From positions 44,754,796 through 44,818,795 of the forward strand of contig OX485807.1 in assembly GCA_950295325.1 (NCBI GenBank): DNA of 64,000 bases, written 5' to 3'. Source of the stretch: Polytrichum commune. Lineage: Eukaryota; Streptophyta; Polytrichopsida; Polytrichales; Polytrichaceae. This document shows, piece after piece, positions 1-12,600 of the stretch. The notes below the pieces were generated by a model. The model did no database searches and was not told the DNA's origin. It saw only the letters and a list, made by a program, of their open reading frames with translations. The position numbers and the translations under genes were made by a program. The first letter of the stretch is position 1. Each line of letters begins with the position of its first letter.

Positions 1-225
1 TCCTCTTGTTGTCAGCAACTTGTGAGGAATCGTAGTCATGGATGATTGAAGTTTGGATGGAAAGTCACTCGGTAAGTGACAATCGTTGCAACACTGTGAA
101 CCTAAAACCCCCCACACCATTTAACAAGGAATGACGAATGACGTTGGGTTAACATTCATTGTTGGTGACGCTACACCACGGTTTACAATCACAATCGAGC
201 AAGATAATTAGAATTCATGACACTA
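1..225. repeat. Dispersed repeat copy A, cut by the window edge
   Basis: This segment is similar in the same orientation to 4882-5105. Both copies share the phrases 'gtcatggatgattgaa', 'acaaggaatgac', 'gttgggtta' and 'ttggtgac' in the same order and spacing. The left boundary lies outside the window. No open frame is supported, so this is probably a fragment of a non-coding transposon or an LTR-type repeat. Confidence 0.6.
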
Positions 226-247
226 AATAATCATGTTTATTGTACTT

Positions 248-317
248 ATGTTGTTTGGGTGAGAAATGATACTCTTCATAAAATGTTGTCACAATGCATA
301 ACTCCAAATGGTAACCC
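248..317. repeat. Truncated MITE end (GGGTTACC terminal-repeat family)
   Basis: The segment ends with 'aactccaaatggtaaccc', the terminal sequence also seen at 3028-3188 and 51321-52010. A matching left terminus is not seen, so the copy looks truncated. Confidence 0.4.
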
Positions 318-611
318 ACACTAATTAGACAAAAAATCAAGCATGGTTAAAGATGAACCAGTTGAGTTTCATAATATAACCAATTGAAGTTCAAGAAGAC
401 TTCAAGAAAATCACCCCCATTAGTCTTGGAATTGTGCCTCACAAAATGGGTAACCGGTTGGACTCGTGGAACACTAGGATCTTGACCAATTATGCCCAAA
501 ACTCTTCCGAGAAAGATATTGATACAAAGCATTGTTGTTGTTGTTGTTAATGATTATTGTGGACTTCCTTATTGCTTGGGAGTGTGTGCCGGTGACCATG
601 TAACTTAAGTG

Positions 612-1107
612 AGGGCCCTTTCACACACGAGATTGAGAGCCCGTGACCATTACACTTCAAGCACTCTCATTGGTGGAAAAGGCGGAGCCGGTCCAAGTTC
701 AACTTCACACTACGCTTGAGGGACCAACGGAGTATGCAAATGCAAGATGGATGTAAAGTCTACGTGGATTCCTACGTGGCATCGATTGGATCGTGTTTCA
801 TGGTCACTCGGACTATTTTCAAAAACCGCCTCTTGGAGGTAGGTCTGACACAAAACCACTAGGAGACCACGGCACTCCGAACGCTCACAACCGTTGGTTT
901 ATTCTATTTTATCATGGTTGAGAACCCACATGAATAGAAATTCATTGAAACATCATTTGGTCGAGAGCCCGGTCACATGTGACTTCACACTGGACTTGAG
1001 GGTCCGTGACCGCACTACATGAGTTTGGAACGGCCTTTGGACACTTTTTCTTTTGGGCTCTCACAATTTCATGGTCACGGCCCTTGGCTCGTGTGTGAAG
1101 TGGCCCT
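612..1107. mobile_element. MITE-like element, about 496 bp, with GGGCC..TTCACAC inverted ends
   Basis: The left end 'agggccctttcacacacgag' matches the reverse complement of the right end 'gtgtgtgaagtggccct', giving terminal inverted repeats of about 20 bp. Subterminal blocks such as 'gagagcccgtgacc' are also mirrored inside ('ggtcacggccc'). No transposase frame is present. The flanking trinucleotides (tga and taa, counted from the GGG/CCC) do not form a clean target duplication, so the insertion is old or the boundaries are off by a few bases. Confidence 0.55.
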
Positions 1108-1252
1108 AATAAGATATAGATGAACGAGGCTTTGGGCATTGAAACTCCATGGCTGTTGGCTTGGTGAACGGGCGTGCATGGGGAAATTCGGACTGCCTAC
1201 TCTTTCCATGAGCAGCCTACAATAAGTGTAAATAATAATCAGCTGACACCCA

Positions 1253-2310
1253 TGACTCACAAGCCTCACCAGTTACTCATTGGCTGGCCCAGTCAAGGTT
1301 GTAATAGTAATAATAATAATAATAATAAAGACTACCAATTTATCTAGGGCAGTAAAGGCAGCCCAGGTACATGTTTCACAACCCCTCTTAACATCTTACT
1401 TTACCTTACCTTAGCGCTTAGGAAGGCAAACACGCTGTAGGAGTCCAAAGATTACTACTATTTACCTCTTCGAGGTGAAATGAATGTCAAGCGAAAATTG
1501 GTCCCAAAATCGTTTAAAATAGTTCAGTCCAATTCACGAGCTCGTTGAAAGAACGTCGGCGCCTCTATTAGTAGATCTGATTGTACAAATGGAGCTTTGT
1601 AGAGTTAGGATTGTTCTCACACATTTTAAAGCGTTCGTGTGACTCACAAACCTCATTTGGTTACTCATTGGCTGGCCTAGCCAAAGCTGTAGTAAATACG
1701 AAAGATTGTCTAGTGCAGGGAGTCGGGACGGGTAACATGTTCACAACACTTATTAACATCTTATCTTACATGACCGCTGGTCAAGCGAAAATTGGTCCCA
1801 AAATCGTTTAAAATAGTTCAGTCCAATTCACGAGCTCGTTGAAAGGACGTCGGCACATCTGTCAGTAGATCTGACCGTACAGATGGAGCTTTGTAGAGTT
1901 AGGATTGTTCTCACACATTTTTAAACGTTCGTGTGACTCACAAGCCTCACTTGGTTACTCATTGGCTGGCCTAGCCAAAGATGTAATAAATACGAAAGAT
2001 TGTCTAGTGTAGGGAGTCGGGATGGGTAACATGTTCACAACACTTATTAACATCTTACTTACCCTACCGTTGGGGAGGGCGAACACGCTACAGGAGTCCG
2101 AAGATTACTACTATTTACGTCTTTGAGTTGAAACGTATGTCAAGCAAAATTGGTCCCAAAATCATTTAAAGCAGTTCAATCCAATTCACGAGTTGGTTGA
2201 AATAACGTCAACGCCTCTGCTAGTAGATATGACCGTACGGATGGAGCTTCGTAGAGTTAGGATTGTTCATGTGTTTCATATAATTACAAACATTTTGAAA
2301 CGTTCATGTG
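1253..2310. repeat. Three tandem copies of a 300-390 bp unit
   Basis: The phrase 'tgactcacaa' followed by 'ttactcattggctggcc' starts units at 1253, 1640 and 1934. Each unit goes on through 'attggtcccaaaatc', 'agttcag', 'ccaattcacgag' and 'gtagagttaggattgttc'. The middle unit lacks about 80 bp that the first and third have. The first unit carries an AAT/TAA microsatellite at about 1305-1328. No coding potential is supported. Confidence 0.75.
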
Positions 2311-2706
2311 TCCCATATAATATATATATTATAATGTAAATGTATATGATGGTATTGTTGGGAACTTTGCGACCTACTTGCACCTTCATGTATATAGCTT
2401 TGCGCCTACCCGCATAAGGAGGGTCAATACGACATGGTTGCCTGGGACCAAACCCTAGAACTTGCTCCCATGTTCGAACACCGCTTTACCTTTACTATTA
2501 TATTTACTTAGTTATCACTAATTTATTTATCTCGGTTGGCAATGAATGATTTTAGAACGGAACGGTTGATAGCAACTGAATAATGTTATGCAGGCATGTG
2601 AAACAATTTAAACGTTTCATCAGTTGGTCATTGTGGAAAAATTTAAACGTTTCACCGGTCGGTCATTGTGAAGGGGCGGCCCTATACAAACACGTGGCCT
2701 ATATTA

Positions 2707-2733
2707 CTCTGCCCGCCTGCCCGCCTGCCCGCC
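2707..2733. repeat. Short (CCCGCCTG)n microsatellite
   Basis: About three tandem copies of an 8-bp unit with C-rich bias, in a region with no supported gene. Confidence 0.7.
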
Positions 2734-3027
2734 CCACACACGTTGGAAGGGAGTGGTCATTACATTGCTTCAGTTACAGTTGCCCGAAACTGCCCGATCT
2801 CCCAAAAACACGGAGACCGAAGCGCTCATCCAAGTGACGAGGTTCGAGGAAGTCAAAATCTGTTACGTACCCATGTGTAGAAATTTCGAATTCGATTCAA
2901 AAGGGAAGTGGTGTCCTCTCCTTATGCTCGAGGCCACTCCTTTTACCCTCACCCACTTGGTTTGTGGTGGGTTTACATTAGGGTTCAAGTTCAAACTAAG
3001 AGTATGGTGTTTTGGTCTAACTAGTTT

Positions 3028-3188
3028 GGGTTACCGTTTGGAGTTACGCATTGCTATAACAACTTATTGAGAGTATCGTTTTATCCATATAAACATAAGT
3101 AGTTAGTATGCACACAAAAGAATATGGTATAACTTAGTTGGTTAAGAACGATAAGGTTACAACAACAAGTGATTCCGAATGGTAACCC
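3028..3188. mobile_element. MITE, about 161 bp, GGGTTACC terminal-repeat family
   Basis: The left end 'gggttaccgtttggagttac' and the right end 'gattccgaatggtaaccc' are inverted repeats of about 30 bp with a few mismatches, continuing into 'gctataacaac' and 'gttacaacaac'. The same ends bound the larger element at 51321-52010. The element is non-coding and therefore non-autonomous. Confidence 0.6.
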
Positions 3189-3246
3189 ACACTAATTAGA
3201 CAAACAAAGTGTCGAGTTGGTGTCGTCTTTTTTCAAAATAATTCAA

Positions 3247-3526
3247 AGGGCCGGTTCACATAGGGCCCTGATTCCCACTCATGTCAACAAGTCCCAACTT
3301 TTGAACCTCATGAAACCATTCAAATATGGTTTATATCCATTGAAGTCATATCACGATTGAGTCATGCCCAAAAAAACTTGGGACTTGTGTCAATAGTTGG
3401 GTCTAGCTATTTGTTCGACCCGGTTCTTAACACAAGTTATGAGTTGAGCCTTCAAAAAGTGTTGCCATGCAGGCATCCATGTCATACTTGGGACTTTGGA
3501 CTTGGGACCCCATGTGAACCAACCCT
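3247..3526. mobile_element. MITE-like element, about 280 bp, with AGGG..GGTTCACAT inverted ends
   Basis: The left end 'agggccggttcacat' pairs with the right end 'atgtgaaccaaccct'. Internal blocks are also mirrored ('caagtcccaa' against 'cttgggac'). No target duplication is clean. The motif is related to the ends of the 612-1107 element and to Tourist-like ends elsewhere in the window. Confidence 0.5.
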
Positions 3527-4199
3527 AAATACCATTTGGATATCTATGACGAAGATTTAAATAAGACCATTGGCTGAGAGGGGGGTTGGAAAGAATTATA
3601 GTTGTCAAGCTTGGCAAGCATACATGTGTCAATTGCCGGTACTCTATGGGACTAGAAGTCAAGGTATATCCGAATGGTATAATGTGGATGGTACAATAAT
3701 TTAGATACCCGCATGTAGGTTTTTTAACACTATCACTCATTGTTGATTATTCATACCATGCATTTACCTATACACCAAACCAACACTGCTTCAAAGCATC
3801 CCCTCTATGGACCTTGTGTTTGAACTCAAGGTTGGCAAAGCCAAGGTCGAAGTTTGGTTTCTCCACTTGAGTTGTTTATTTTCTTGAGTGGGCACCACCA
3901 ATATCTTGTAGAACAAGTGATGCCACATTAGCACACCACTTCATTTTCCATACCTTGGGACCCAGACCCCTACTGTAAACTCATTGACTACAAAATTGTG
4001 CTCTCAACCAACATGATCACTCACTTGTCGACTTCCCTAATCTTGGACCCTAATGTTAACCCACCCTCAACTTCAGTTACCGCCATCCCATGCCAGGGTT
4101 GAGTCAATCTCAAACGGTATGCCTTATAAGGTAGACATGTTTAATTGCAACACAACAACAATCCATACACCTATATTTGAGTGGAATACAATTAGACAC
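3527..4199. other. Gene-free stretch, nothing recognised
   Basis: There is no convincing open frame, splice-site pattern or RNA gene on either strand. Stop codons are dense in all frames. Confidence 0.5.
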
Positions 4200-4490
4200 A
4201 CCTTCAAAAGTTGACACCAAAAAGACATGTGTTTCAATCACATTGAACAACATGCTCAAACTATGCTAACCATCCTAGACTTCACAATCAACACGATCGG
4301 GGGAAGCAGGGGAGGGGGGGGGGGATCTATATGACCACTTAAACAAACACGCGAATCTTCCCTTGTATAATGACCAAGGTCTTCATACGAGCTCCGAAAA
4401 TCACGAGGCAAATGACTAGAAGCGCGATTTGCATTTGCTAATCATCTTGCACTAATCGCGTGTTTTATATCCTACACAAAGTGGATGTTA
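4200..4490. repeat. Dispersed repeat, related to 18890-19135
   Basis: Both places share 'gatctatatgacca' or 'gacctatatgacca', 'ttccgaaaat' or 'ctccgaaaat', then 'atcttg.actaatcgcgtg' and 'ttttatat.cta' in order. The copy here contains a G homopolymer at about 4311-4325 and is degenerate. No protein-coding remnant was recognised. Confidence 0.5.
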
Positions 4491-4881
4491 CCAATAAAAA
4501 GTATCCAATTAACACACTTCTACCTTGCTTGAGTTGTTTTATTCTTCCTCCCTCAAAGGGCCAATAAGTGTTCCTACCACTTTCATATACACACGGAGAA
4601 TACACACACCCCTTGGGCTCATGGATTTGTCCCTTTTGGTAGCAATGTGACTCATGCATCAAGGAGCTCATTGGCATTTTGCAGCAGCCGATGCCACATA
4701 CTACACCACCTTTTCTCCCCTAGCCTTAATAGCCACACTAAATATGGTATTTAGTATTATATGGTATTCGATGTCACTACGGTAACTATTCGGATGACAC
4801 TTGTTATGCATAAGTGACCAAATGTTGTCATGGATGAAGGATGAGTATGATGGATGAGTTCATCCATTGGCCCAAAACCCT

Positions 4882-5105
4882 ACCTTCTCCTGCCAGTAAC
4901 TTGCAATGAAATTATTGTCATGGATGATTGAAATTGGATGAAAAAACACTTGGTAGGTGACTTATAACCCTCCCCCCCAAAACAAAACAAAACAAAAAAA
5001 CAAGGAATGACAAGTAATGTTGGGTTAGCATTTAGTGTTGGTGACACTATATCGCGGATTACAACTAGTATTGAGCAAGAAAAATAGAATTGGTGACACT
5101 AGATA
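4882..5105. repeat. Dispersed repeat copy B, related to 1-225
   Basis: Same-orientation copy of the segment at the left window edge, with an A/C-rich insertion ('ccccccc' followed by repeated aaaac) at about 4972-5002. It diverges beyond 5105. Confidence 0.6.
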
Positions 5106-5800
5106 TTATATTTAGTGCTAATTTTTGCACGGTACTACTCCTCATAAATCATCCATCCGTCCATCCTTCCACATCCTCATCATTGTCATTCATCCGTGTT
5201 TGGAGCTTATTATGAACCTCTGCCAACCTTTACCTTCCCCTTCCAACCTGTTCGAGTAATGAGTGCAGGAGTCGGACTTCACTCACTTGCACAACATGCG
5301 GCCGCTAGTAAGACAAACTCAACCGCCCATGTCTCTCCCAAACCCTTCTTTCATTCAATGTTTTGGAAGGATTTTAGGGTATAGTCGGTCAAAACCCTAA
5401 TATTTCCAAGTCCAACTTTGTTATGAATATGTCATGGTCTTTTGGTTTGTTTCCTTTGTTAGCTCGACGTATTTTCCATAGACACCTCTAAAGTGATTGT
5501 TAAAATTTCCCAAAGTCTTGAGCTTTAACCGGTTGTTTCTCAAATTCAACCAGTTCATATGTAACTACACTATCAATTTAGCTAGTGACTGCCATTAGAT
5601 GTAACCAGTGTTGGTAGGAACCGTTCATTGGTGGCCCACACTAGTAAGTGTGGGTGGGCTATTAATCTCATTTAGAACTAACATCACTGTAGCTAAAGTC
5701 CCTTTTAACAAGCCCAAATCAAACTCATGTCCCAGCAAACGGATTTTAAGTATGTATTGATGATATAAGTACTTTTTCAAATGTTTGTGCAGTGAAGAGA

Positions 5801-5829
5801 TGTTTTATTTTATTTTATTTTATTTTATT
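5801..5829. repeat. (TTTTA)n microsatellite
   Basis: Five tandem pentanucleotides, about 50 bp upstream of the fold-back element. Confidence 0.8.
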
Positions 5830-5881
5830 GTAGACCATGTTTTCTTTAACGAACTGTTAAACATCTACAGCCTTTAAAACA

Positions 5882-6704
5882 AGGGGATCGCTATTTCCAC
5901 ACCTTTTTTGGCTAGATTCACACCTTTTTGCTTGTTCGGTTGGCGTTGCACTGAGGCGCTACATATAAGATTCTTCATGGTGCATCCGGACCGTTGATCC
6001 ACCAAGGCCCATCCAAGGGCGTCAATGATCCTAGGTGGCGGTGGGGTGGGGGGCGGGGGTGGTGCTTGCCACCAAGGCGGGGTGGGGCCGTGGGCCTCAT
6101 GTCTTTTTTGGGGAGGCCGGATTTAGGGTGGTGTCGGGCCCAGTGGCTAGGCCTACTTATTATATAACTAGTTGGTCACCCTTACTCTACTTACTAAATA
6201 ACTAGTTGGTTAGCCTTACTCTACTTACTAAATGACTAGTTGGTTACCCTTACTCTACTTACTAAATAACTAGTTGGTTACCCTTACTCTACTTACTAAA
6301 TATTTAGTAAGTAGAGTAAGGGTAACCAACTAGTCATTTAGTAAGTAGAGTAAGGCTAACCAACTAGTTATTTAGTAAGTAGAGTAAGGGTGACCAACTA
6401 GTTATATAATAAGTAGGCCTAGCCACTGGGCCCGCCTAGCCACTAGGCCCGACACCACCCTAAATCCGGCCTCCCCAAAAAAGACATGAGGCCCACGGCC
6501 CCACCCCGCCTTGGTGGCAAGCACCACCCCCGCCCCCCACCCCACCGCCACCTAGGATCATTGAGGCCCTTGGATGGGCCTTGGTGGATCAACGGTCCGG
6601 ATGCACCATGAAGAATCTTATATGTAGCGCCTCAGTGCAACGCCAACCGAACCAGCAAAAAGGTGTGAATCTAGCCAAAAAAGGTGTGGAAATAGCGATC
6701 CCCT
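5882..6704. mobile_element. 823-bp near-perfect fold-back (long inverted repeat) element with 6-bp target duplication
   Basis: Left arm 5882-6301 and right arm 6302-6704 are reverse complements with only a handful of mismatches and essentially no loop; the symmetry centre is the palindrome ACTAAATATTTAGT. The ends are AGGGGATCGC and GCGATCCCCT, directly flanked by the duplicated hexamer AAAACA (5876-5881 and 6705-6710). Each arm contains a 34-bp tandem repeat (key phrase 'ctagttggttacccttactc'): four copies in the left arm and three in the right. The right arm also has a 17-bp duplication near 6430. No frame encodes a transposase. The high arm identity and intact duplication suggest a recent insertion or gene conversion between the arms. 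Confidence 0.9.
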
Positions 6705-6710
6705 AAAACA

Positions 6711-9299
6711 ATTGATTTTTTTATAAAAAGAATGTAAACGCTTTTACAAGGATGTTAAACCCTTAAATAACTAACAAGGCCCCTTGGGGCTTTTTTTTGG
6801 TCAAACTTCAACTTCGGCTTGAAGATTATTTTCACCATTGACGAGCTCAATTGATGCAATGAACTTCTTGAGGTCTTCTTTGTATTTCCCCTTTACATGT
6901 GCAATGTTTCCAATATCTTAAGCTTTTGATTGTATTAGCAAGCTCTATAGACCTAAGACTTCAACTACACTACATAGGTTGTTTTTTTTCCATTAAATAT
7001 CTACATTTGAAAACTATAGCTTAATTTGATCTTAGCATGTGAAAGTTTCGTGATTTTAAGATTTGTTTCATAATTTTATGATCTAATGTCTACATAAATA
7101 TAAATCCAACTTGACAAATTTTCATTGAACCGTCAAAAGAAAAAGCAAAAGAAACTTGAAACCCATCATGCAACATATGATTTATAAGCTATTCATTTCA
7201 AACTTGTTGAGAGCCTTCATCAACTTTTGACAGTAGTGGTCGCCCCGTTGTTCTTCATTGTTCCTGAAAAGGTTGGAGGACCGCCTTAAAGTGACGTGTC
7301 ATATGCATGGGTGCAAGGGGCTGGGATGGCATGGGGCCCATACTACATTGAATTGTCTTATTAGTGTGGGCAAAAAACTAACATGTAGTTAAATAACGTG
7401 GGCCACACTAAAATTATGGTCAAGGTTAAATTAGCGTGTGTCCAAGCCCCCAAGCCTCCCCCTAAGTTTTCATGAAGACTACCGACCAACACATTCAAGA
7501 TTAGTTGCATGGAAAAGGCAACACAATTAAAATAATGACCAACATTCATTTCCTAGATAAACAATTAATGTGATCCACACTAATTTCCTACTAGAAACTA
7601 AGCATGGCTTAAAAATCAATATGGCCAACATAAATTTCCAGTATGAGCATTAGTGTGGGCTCTAGAAAATTATTGAGGTCCACAATATTATGATTATTAA
7701 GTGCAATACAATTTACAAGGTCAATGTAAAGTGAACTTGAGCGAACAAGCATGGGTAAGAAACTCCAACTTTTTCCCCCCAAATCAAATCAAATCAAATT
7801 AATTATAAAGTACATGAACCCAAAAAGCCCATCACAACGTCACAAATACCATGCCCACACTAAGACCAACAACTAACCCACACTAGTGGGAGAGTTTCCA
7901 TCTTGATAGGAGTCATTGTCTTGTATGCACTAGCAAAACTTCACTAGTGAGGATATTGTGATAGGACCCAAAAAAAACCCATACTGGTTGCAATAAAATT
8001 TGAAAAAAAAGCATTTTCCAAGTCGTAAGGGACTCCTCATGTTGCCCAGGACCAATGTCTTGCCCTATAATGTAGACATGGTACAAGAAGGCCCAAGCGA
8101 AACAACCGGTACAGTGGTTCCTTGGAGACAGGACTGCAGTCATCCAACAAGGACCCAACGTATGGGTTGGGTCGCCCTCCCCGGTATAAGGAAGGCTTAT
8201 CTCTTCATTGCTCTCAACCTCCATGTACTCTAGCCTTAGTGGAAAGTGGGGGGGCCTTATTAAGTACTTCGTCGTGTTACAGGACGCGACTTGTGACAAG
8301 CCGAGAACGAGCCATGACGTCCTTGTCCTATGCCAACTCTGCACACATGTGTTTGGGTGTCCACTTTGCTGACATGTTAACCTCATTATGTCCGGGGCCG
8401 CCTCGGTGGCCTAACGGGAACTTGTCATCTTTATAGACTCAACATTATTTTTGTTCACAAGTCAACCACTTTTCTATGATATCCCCAATAGCTCATGACG
8501 AACTTTGAGCGTCAGGTATACATACAAAAACCCATCTAGAAGCAAATGTAACCACATAACATTACACAAAAGCCCCTTGGTTGCGTTCTATATATGGACC
8601 ACGTATCACACGAGCACCAACTTTTTGACAAGCATTTAATCGCATATGTAAGTTATTATGAGAGCTTTCGAATCGTATCCACTTTCTTTGAAAAAAAGAC
8701 GATCATGTAGTTGTTTAGCAATTGTATACATTTATTGAGTAATGTCTTTGGAGATCATCATGGCACTCGTCTCCGGATGGTGTACATGTTCACAACACCT
8801 ACCATTCGGGAACGTGAAAAAATTGTTTCTTAAGTAGAGATTGGTGATTATTCTAAACCAAATTAACACTTGAATTGGGGTCAAAGACCTTGGATTCGTC
8901 TACGGGTGTCGATTTAGAATGAATCGATGATAAATCTATAGAGGTTGGAGTTTATTGCACCCCACCGGTAGATGTTGCGAAAGGAAATTGCATTGGGAAC
9001 ATGTGAAGTAGTGAACATAGGTTTTTGGGTCCACATAAAATATGATGCCCTTATGTAAGTGTTGTTTTTTTTTCTTGTTCCTCTTCTCTTGATCATATTT
9101 ACGTCTTCAATTTTGTGTTGCATGACAAATCTATAGTAACACATAAACGAAAGCAATATTGAATACATTATCTCCCCTAATCTAGTTATATTTCTCGTAA
9201 TTGCACATTTGTTGATTCCTTAACTAAATACATACATCTTCTCCATCGAGTTCACAATAGAGTGTCGAGTAGTTGATAGAATTCAAAGATGCAATGCAA
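6711..9299. other. Gene-free stretch with degenerate repeats
   Basis: Only short open frames occur, on both strands, with no recognisable domain and no consistent splice pattern. The words 'gtgtgggc' and 'cacactaat' recur between 7340 and 7880 in both orientations, which suggests several eroded MITE fragments. I see no RNA gene. Confidence 0.5.
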
Positions 9300-9302
9300 T
9301 CC

Positions 9303-9358
9303 CTTTGAAACACGTGTCTTTATGATGTTTGTTCTTTGATCCTCACCTAACCACACGC
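9303..9358. repeat. Direct repeat pair with 11137-11194
   Basis: The segments share 'acacgtgtctttatgatg', 'tttg.tctt' and 'gatcctcacc.aaccaca'. The copies are about 1.8 kb apart. Confidence 0.65.
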
Positions 9359-9366
9359 GCCCCAGC

Positions 9367-9687
9367 CTAGATCACATCTTCATTCGGCTGGGCCATGCCC
9401 CTCCCACGCCTCCTTCATAGCCCGGTCTTCCTGGCCATACTTGCGTGGGAAGTTCTCCTCGTTGGGGACCAATGTGACAACACCTGGTCAAAACTACAAA
9501 AATTCAAGTTGACATCACTTTCATTAGTTCCTTCACATGCCAAAGGAGCTTAATAACTGAAGTGACCAGGTATTGTCACATTGGTTCCCAATAGGGAAGA
9601 GTTCCCACGCACGTGCGGGCAGGAAGACCGGACAATGAAGGAGGCGTGTGAGGGGGTCAGGGCCCAACCGAATGAAGATGTGATCTA
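9367..9687. repeat. Inverted repeat of about 124-bp arms with a 72-bp loop
   Basis: Left arm 9367-9490 ('ctagatcacatcttcattcg' to 'acacctggtca') and right arm 9563-9687 ('tgaccaggt' to 'gaagatgtgatctag') are reverse complements at roughly 80-85%. Both arms keep 'ggaagaccgg' or 'cggtcttcc' and 'gtgacaa' or 'ttgtcac'. It is a fold-back remnant with no coding content. Confidence 0.75.
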
Positions 9688-9699
9688 GCCCGGGGCCAT

Positions 9700-12600
9700 A
9701 CACACCAACCAAATACATGTGCCCAATCAACGCCCCCTCCCCACCTGACTTTAACAAATAACCAAAGTTTTCCCTAAAAACCGGGTAAAGCTCCCTTGGT
9801 TATAGCGGAGGCGTCCGGCTATCCCAATGCACCTACAAGAACTTGCCCCGGAGATTGTCGAGTAGGTTTCAGTTAAGCATTTTTCACACATGGTCATTGT
9901 TTTACCTACCAAGCAATGAAATGTTGGATAGCTTTTGTCCCATCCCCAAATCCCTTACTACTCACCTATCTTACCATCGGTTTTTGTTAATGGAGCTCCT
10001 CATGCCCCCATAACTAAGACTTGAAGCAACCAATCACAAGGGCATGAGGCACTAGGCGACACTTTTAAAAGTCCTACATTCTTGCCTCATGTCCAGATAC
10101 CGATGGGAGGGTCGGTGCTTGAGGCTTAAAACCTCCACTGTTAAACCATGCCACATCATATGCCAACTAGACTGGGCACTAGATAATGTCGATGGTGTGA
10201 AGGCCGTGCTTTTAAAACCAACTTTTAGGCTTAGCTAAAGTCATGTGGGGATGGGGGGCCTAAGAAAAGTAACCGAATAAGACCCGCATGCCTTGAAGAC
10301 GACCTATCAGTTGAAGGGGGCAGCGTCACTAACTTGTGGGAAATTTGAAACTTGCTCGCATCACGTCACAACTCATGACTGACTGGCCGCCTACCGAAAC
10401 AAGTAGCATCTTCCCTTGGAATGCGTGCTTGAATAATTGTACTCCACTTTCCAAGTCCCGGCCCATGAACTTTCTTAAGGTAACTTATGTGGGTGTTATT
10501 TGGCTTGTTTTTTCATGTCCTCCAACTCCTACCAATTTAATTTACACAACGAAACTCGCGTTGCATTAGTGAATCTACAATGCAACACCAGCAAAAATCG
10601 GTTTGAAAATCATATCTATATTGAGTTAGTGGTGGTTATCGAAAGTGCACGTTTGTTGGTTGGTTGGTTTCTTCACCAGATGCATAGGTCCTCTCAATTG
10701 TGTTCACTATTGAGTGTAGTATAGTTATTATATTTAAAGAGGTGGTCTATAGTAGAGGCACCTATTCCCAATCATGACCTCATCGACAATCTACAGGGTA
10801 CTGAAGTTTCAATCATGTTGGGATTGTATTTCTATCATGCCAAAACCAATAATGCCATGACACATGTCGAAGTTTTGAGTGCTAAAGTGAGGAGGAACGA
10901 GCAATTAAAATGAGCGGTTATGTCGTATCCTATACTTTGATAATGTGTTTGGGCCAACTTTTGGCTTCAAAAATTCACAATAAATTTAGTTTAAGGAATA
11001 AAATTACCATTCTTTTTTGGCAATCCTCGTGATTTCTATCTTCCTATGCATGAAAAGTTCGCACCACCTTATACTTCTCCAGATATGGCACAAAATTTCT
11101 CAAGTGATCGGTTATGAGTGCCTCTACTCTAATCCTTTTGATACACGTGTCTTTATGATGTTTGCTCTTGATCCTCACCAAACCACATACCAATCAAATT
11201 TGGGTGTCCGGTTGAGAAAATGAGCTACTTAATTAAGACCCATCTACCTTACCATTGCGGGAGGCATAAATATCAACTTTATTTACACGTTGAAATACTT
11301 ATGAATAATATCAACAAATTATCCATTATAACATAACCTTAGTAAATAGCTAGAAGATAGTTATTTTCCAAGGAAAGAGATTGAATTAAGAAACTATACT
11401 AAAATATAGCTACTTATTGAAAACTCCACCGTACACAAAATGAGCGCTCGCCATAAACCAAGATTCCGTAATTAATGGAGAGTCGTGCTTGCTTGAAACT
11501 TGGTCCCAATCAAATAGCCAAGGAGATGAGTCATTTTATGAAATTTCAAGTGGCTCCACTACGATCAATTACTTTGCAATCTATGGATCTATACATGTAG
11601 GTTGCCATACCCCTAGGCAACTATTGCGCACAATTTTGGCATGTTGGTTTTCTTTGCACTCTTCTATTCAAAACATTCACAATAAGATTTCAATCCAAGT
11701 TTAATCCTTTTGCACACCTTGTTCAATTTTGAAACCATACCTCATGCATACACTACATCACTTAGTTGTAGGCCGTTGGATTGTGGCGCCGGGAATTTTC
11801 CAGGCATAATGTCCCTTTTATTATGGACCTTCATTCATATATGAACAATACTTAGCATAAGTTTTGTTAATTTTGTGACTTTGAACCAATTCTATGTTAT
11901 AAATTGAGCTTGCCTTACTAGAGAGGCACTGTCATGAGTTCCCTTATAGGGACGATTTCTAGAAGGGTCTTTGCAGAGGGTCTAGATGGAGTGGCGTACA
12001 TATTGGGCAAGTCACCAACAACAAACCACTTTCGTTGCATAGGAATGCATCGATGAAATCACATCATCCACATGATAAGGATACAAAACATGGGCATATT
12101 TTGTGTTTAAATTGTCCATAGGCATGGACACATTTGTTTGTCACATTGTGCAATAAATACGGGGGAAATTGTTGAATCGATCACAATCAATATGTAAGGC
12201 GTGGACTAGGCTTTGGCTTGTCATTCAAGTTGACCAAGTTCATTAATTCTAACATAGAGCTAAATCCTTTCTCCTCTTCATTTGTGCGATGAAAAATCAA
12301 AATTTGACGAGTCATATGACTCTACGACGGGTCTTTGTGCAACAAAAGCTTCGAATCCATAAAGAGGTTGCTATCATGTGGCACATTGTTCTATAGTAAG
12401 TGGGTTTTGCATGAGACTGATGTTAGTTGCATTGTGGGCACGACAATGTGGAAATTATGCCTCACATGTTCTTTTAGTGGTGTCTTATAGGGTGTGGCGG
12501 TATGGGGTGAATATCGTTTGGAGGCTTCACACTTAGCCTTCCCAAATGCCACCCATGTAAAGTGTTTTACGATTTATCAATGTATGTTCAAATAAACTAT

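Noticed and set aside
7913-8436. Overlapping open frames of 157 and 104 codons on opposite strands
   Set aside because: Neither shows a recognisable motif or codon pattern, and both are near the length expected by chance in this GC-richer patch.
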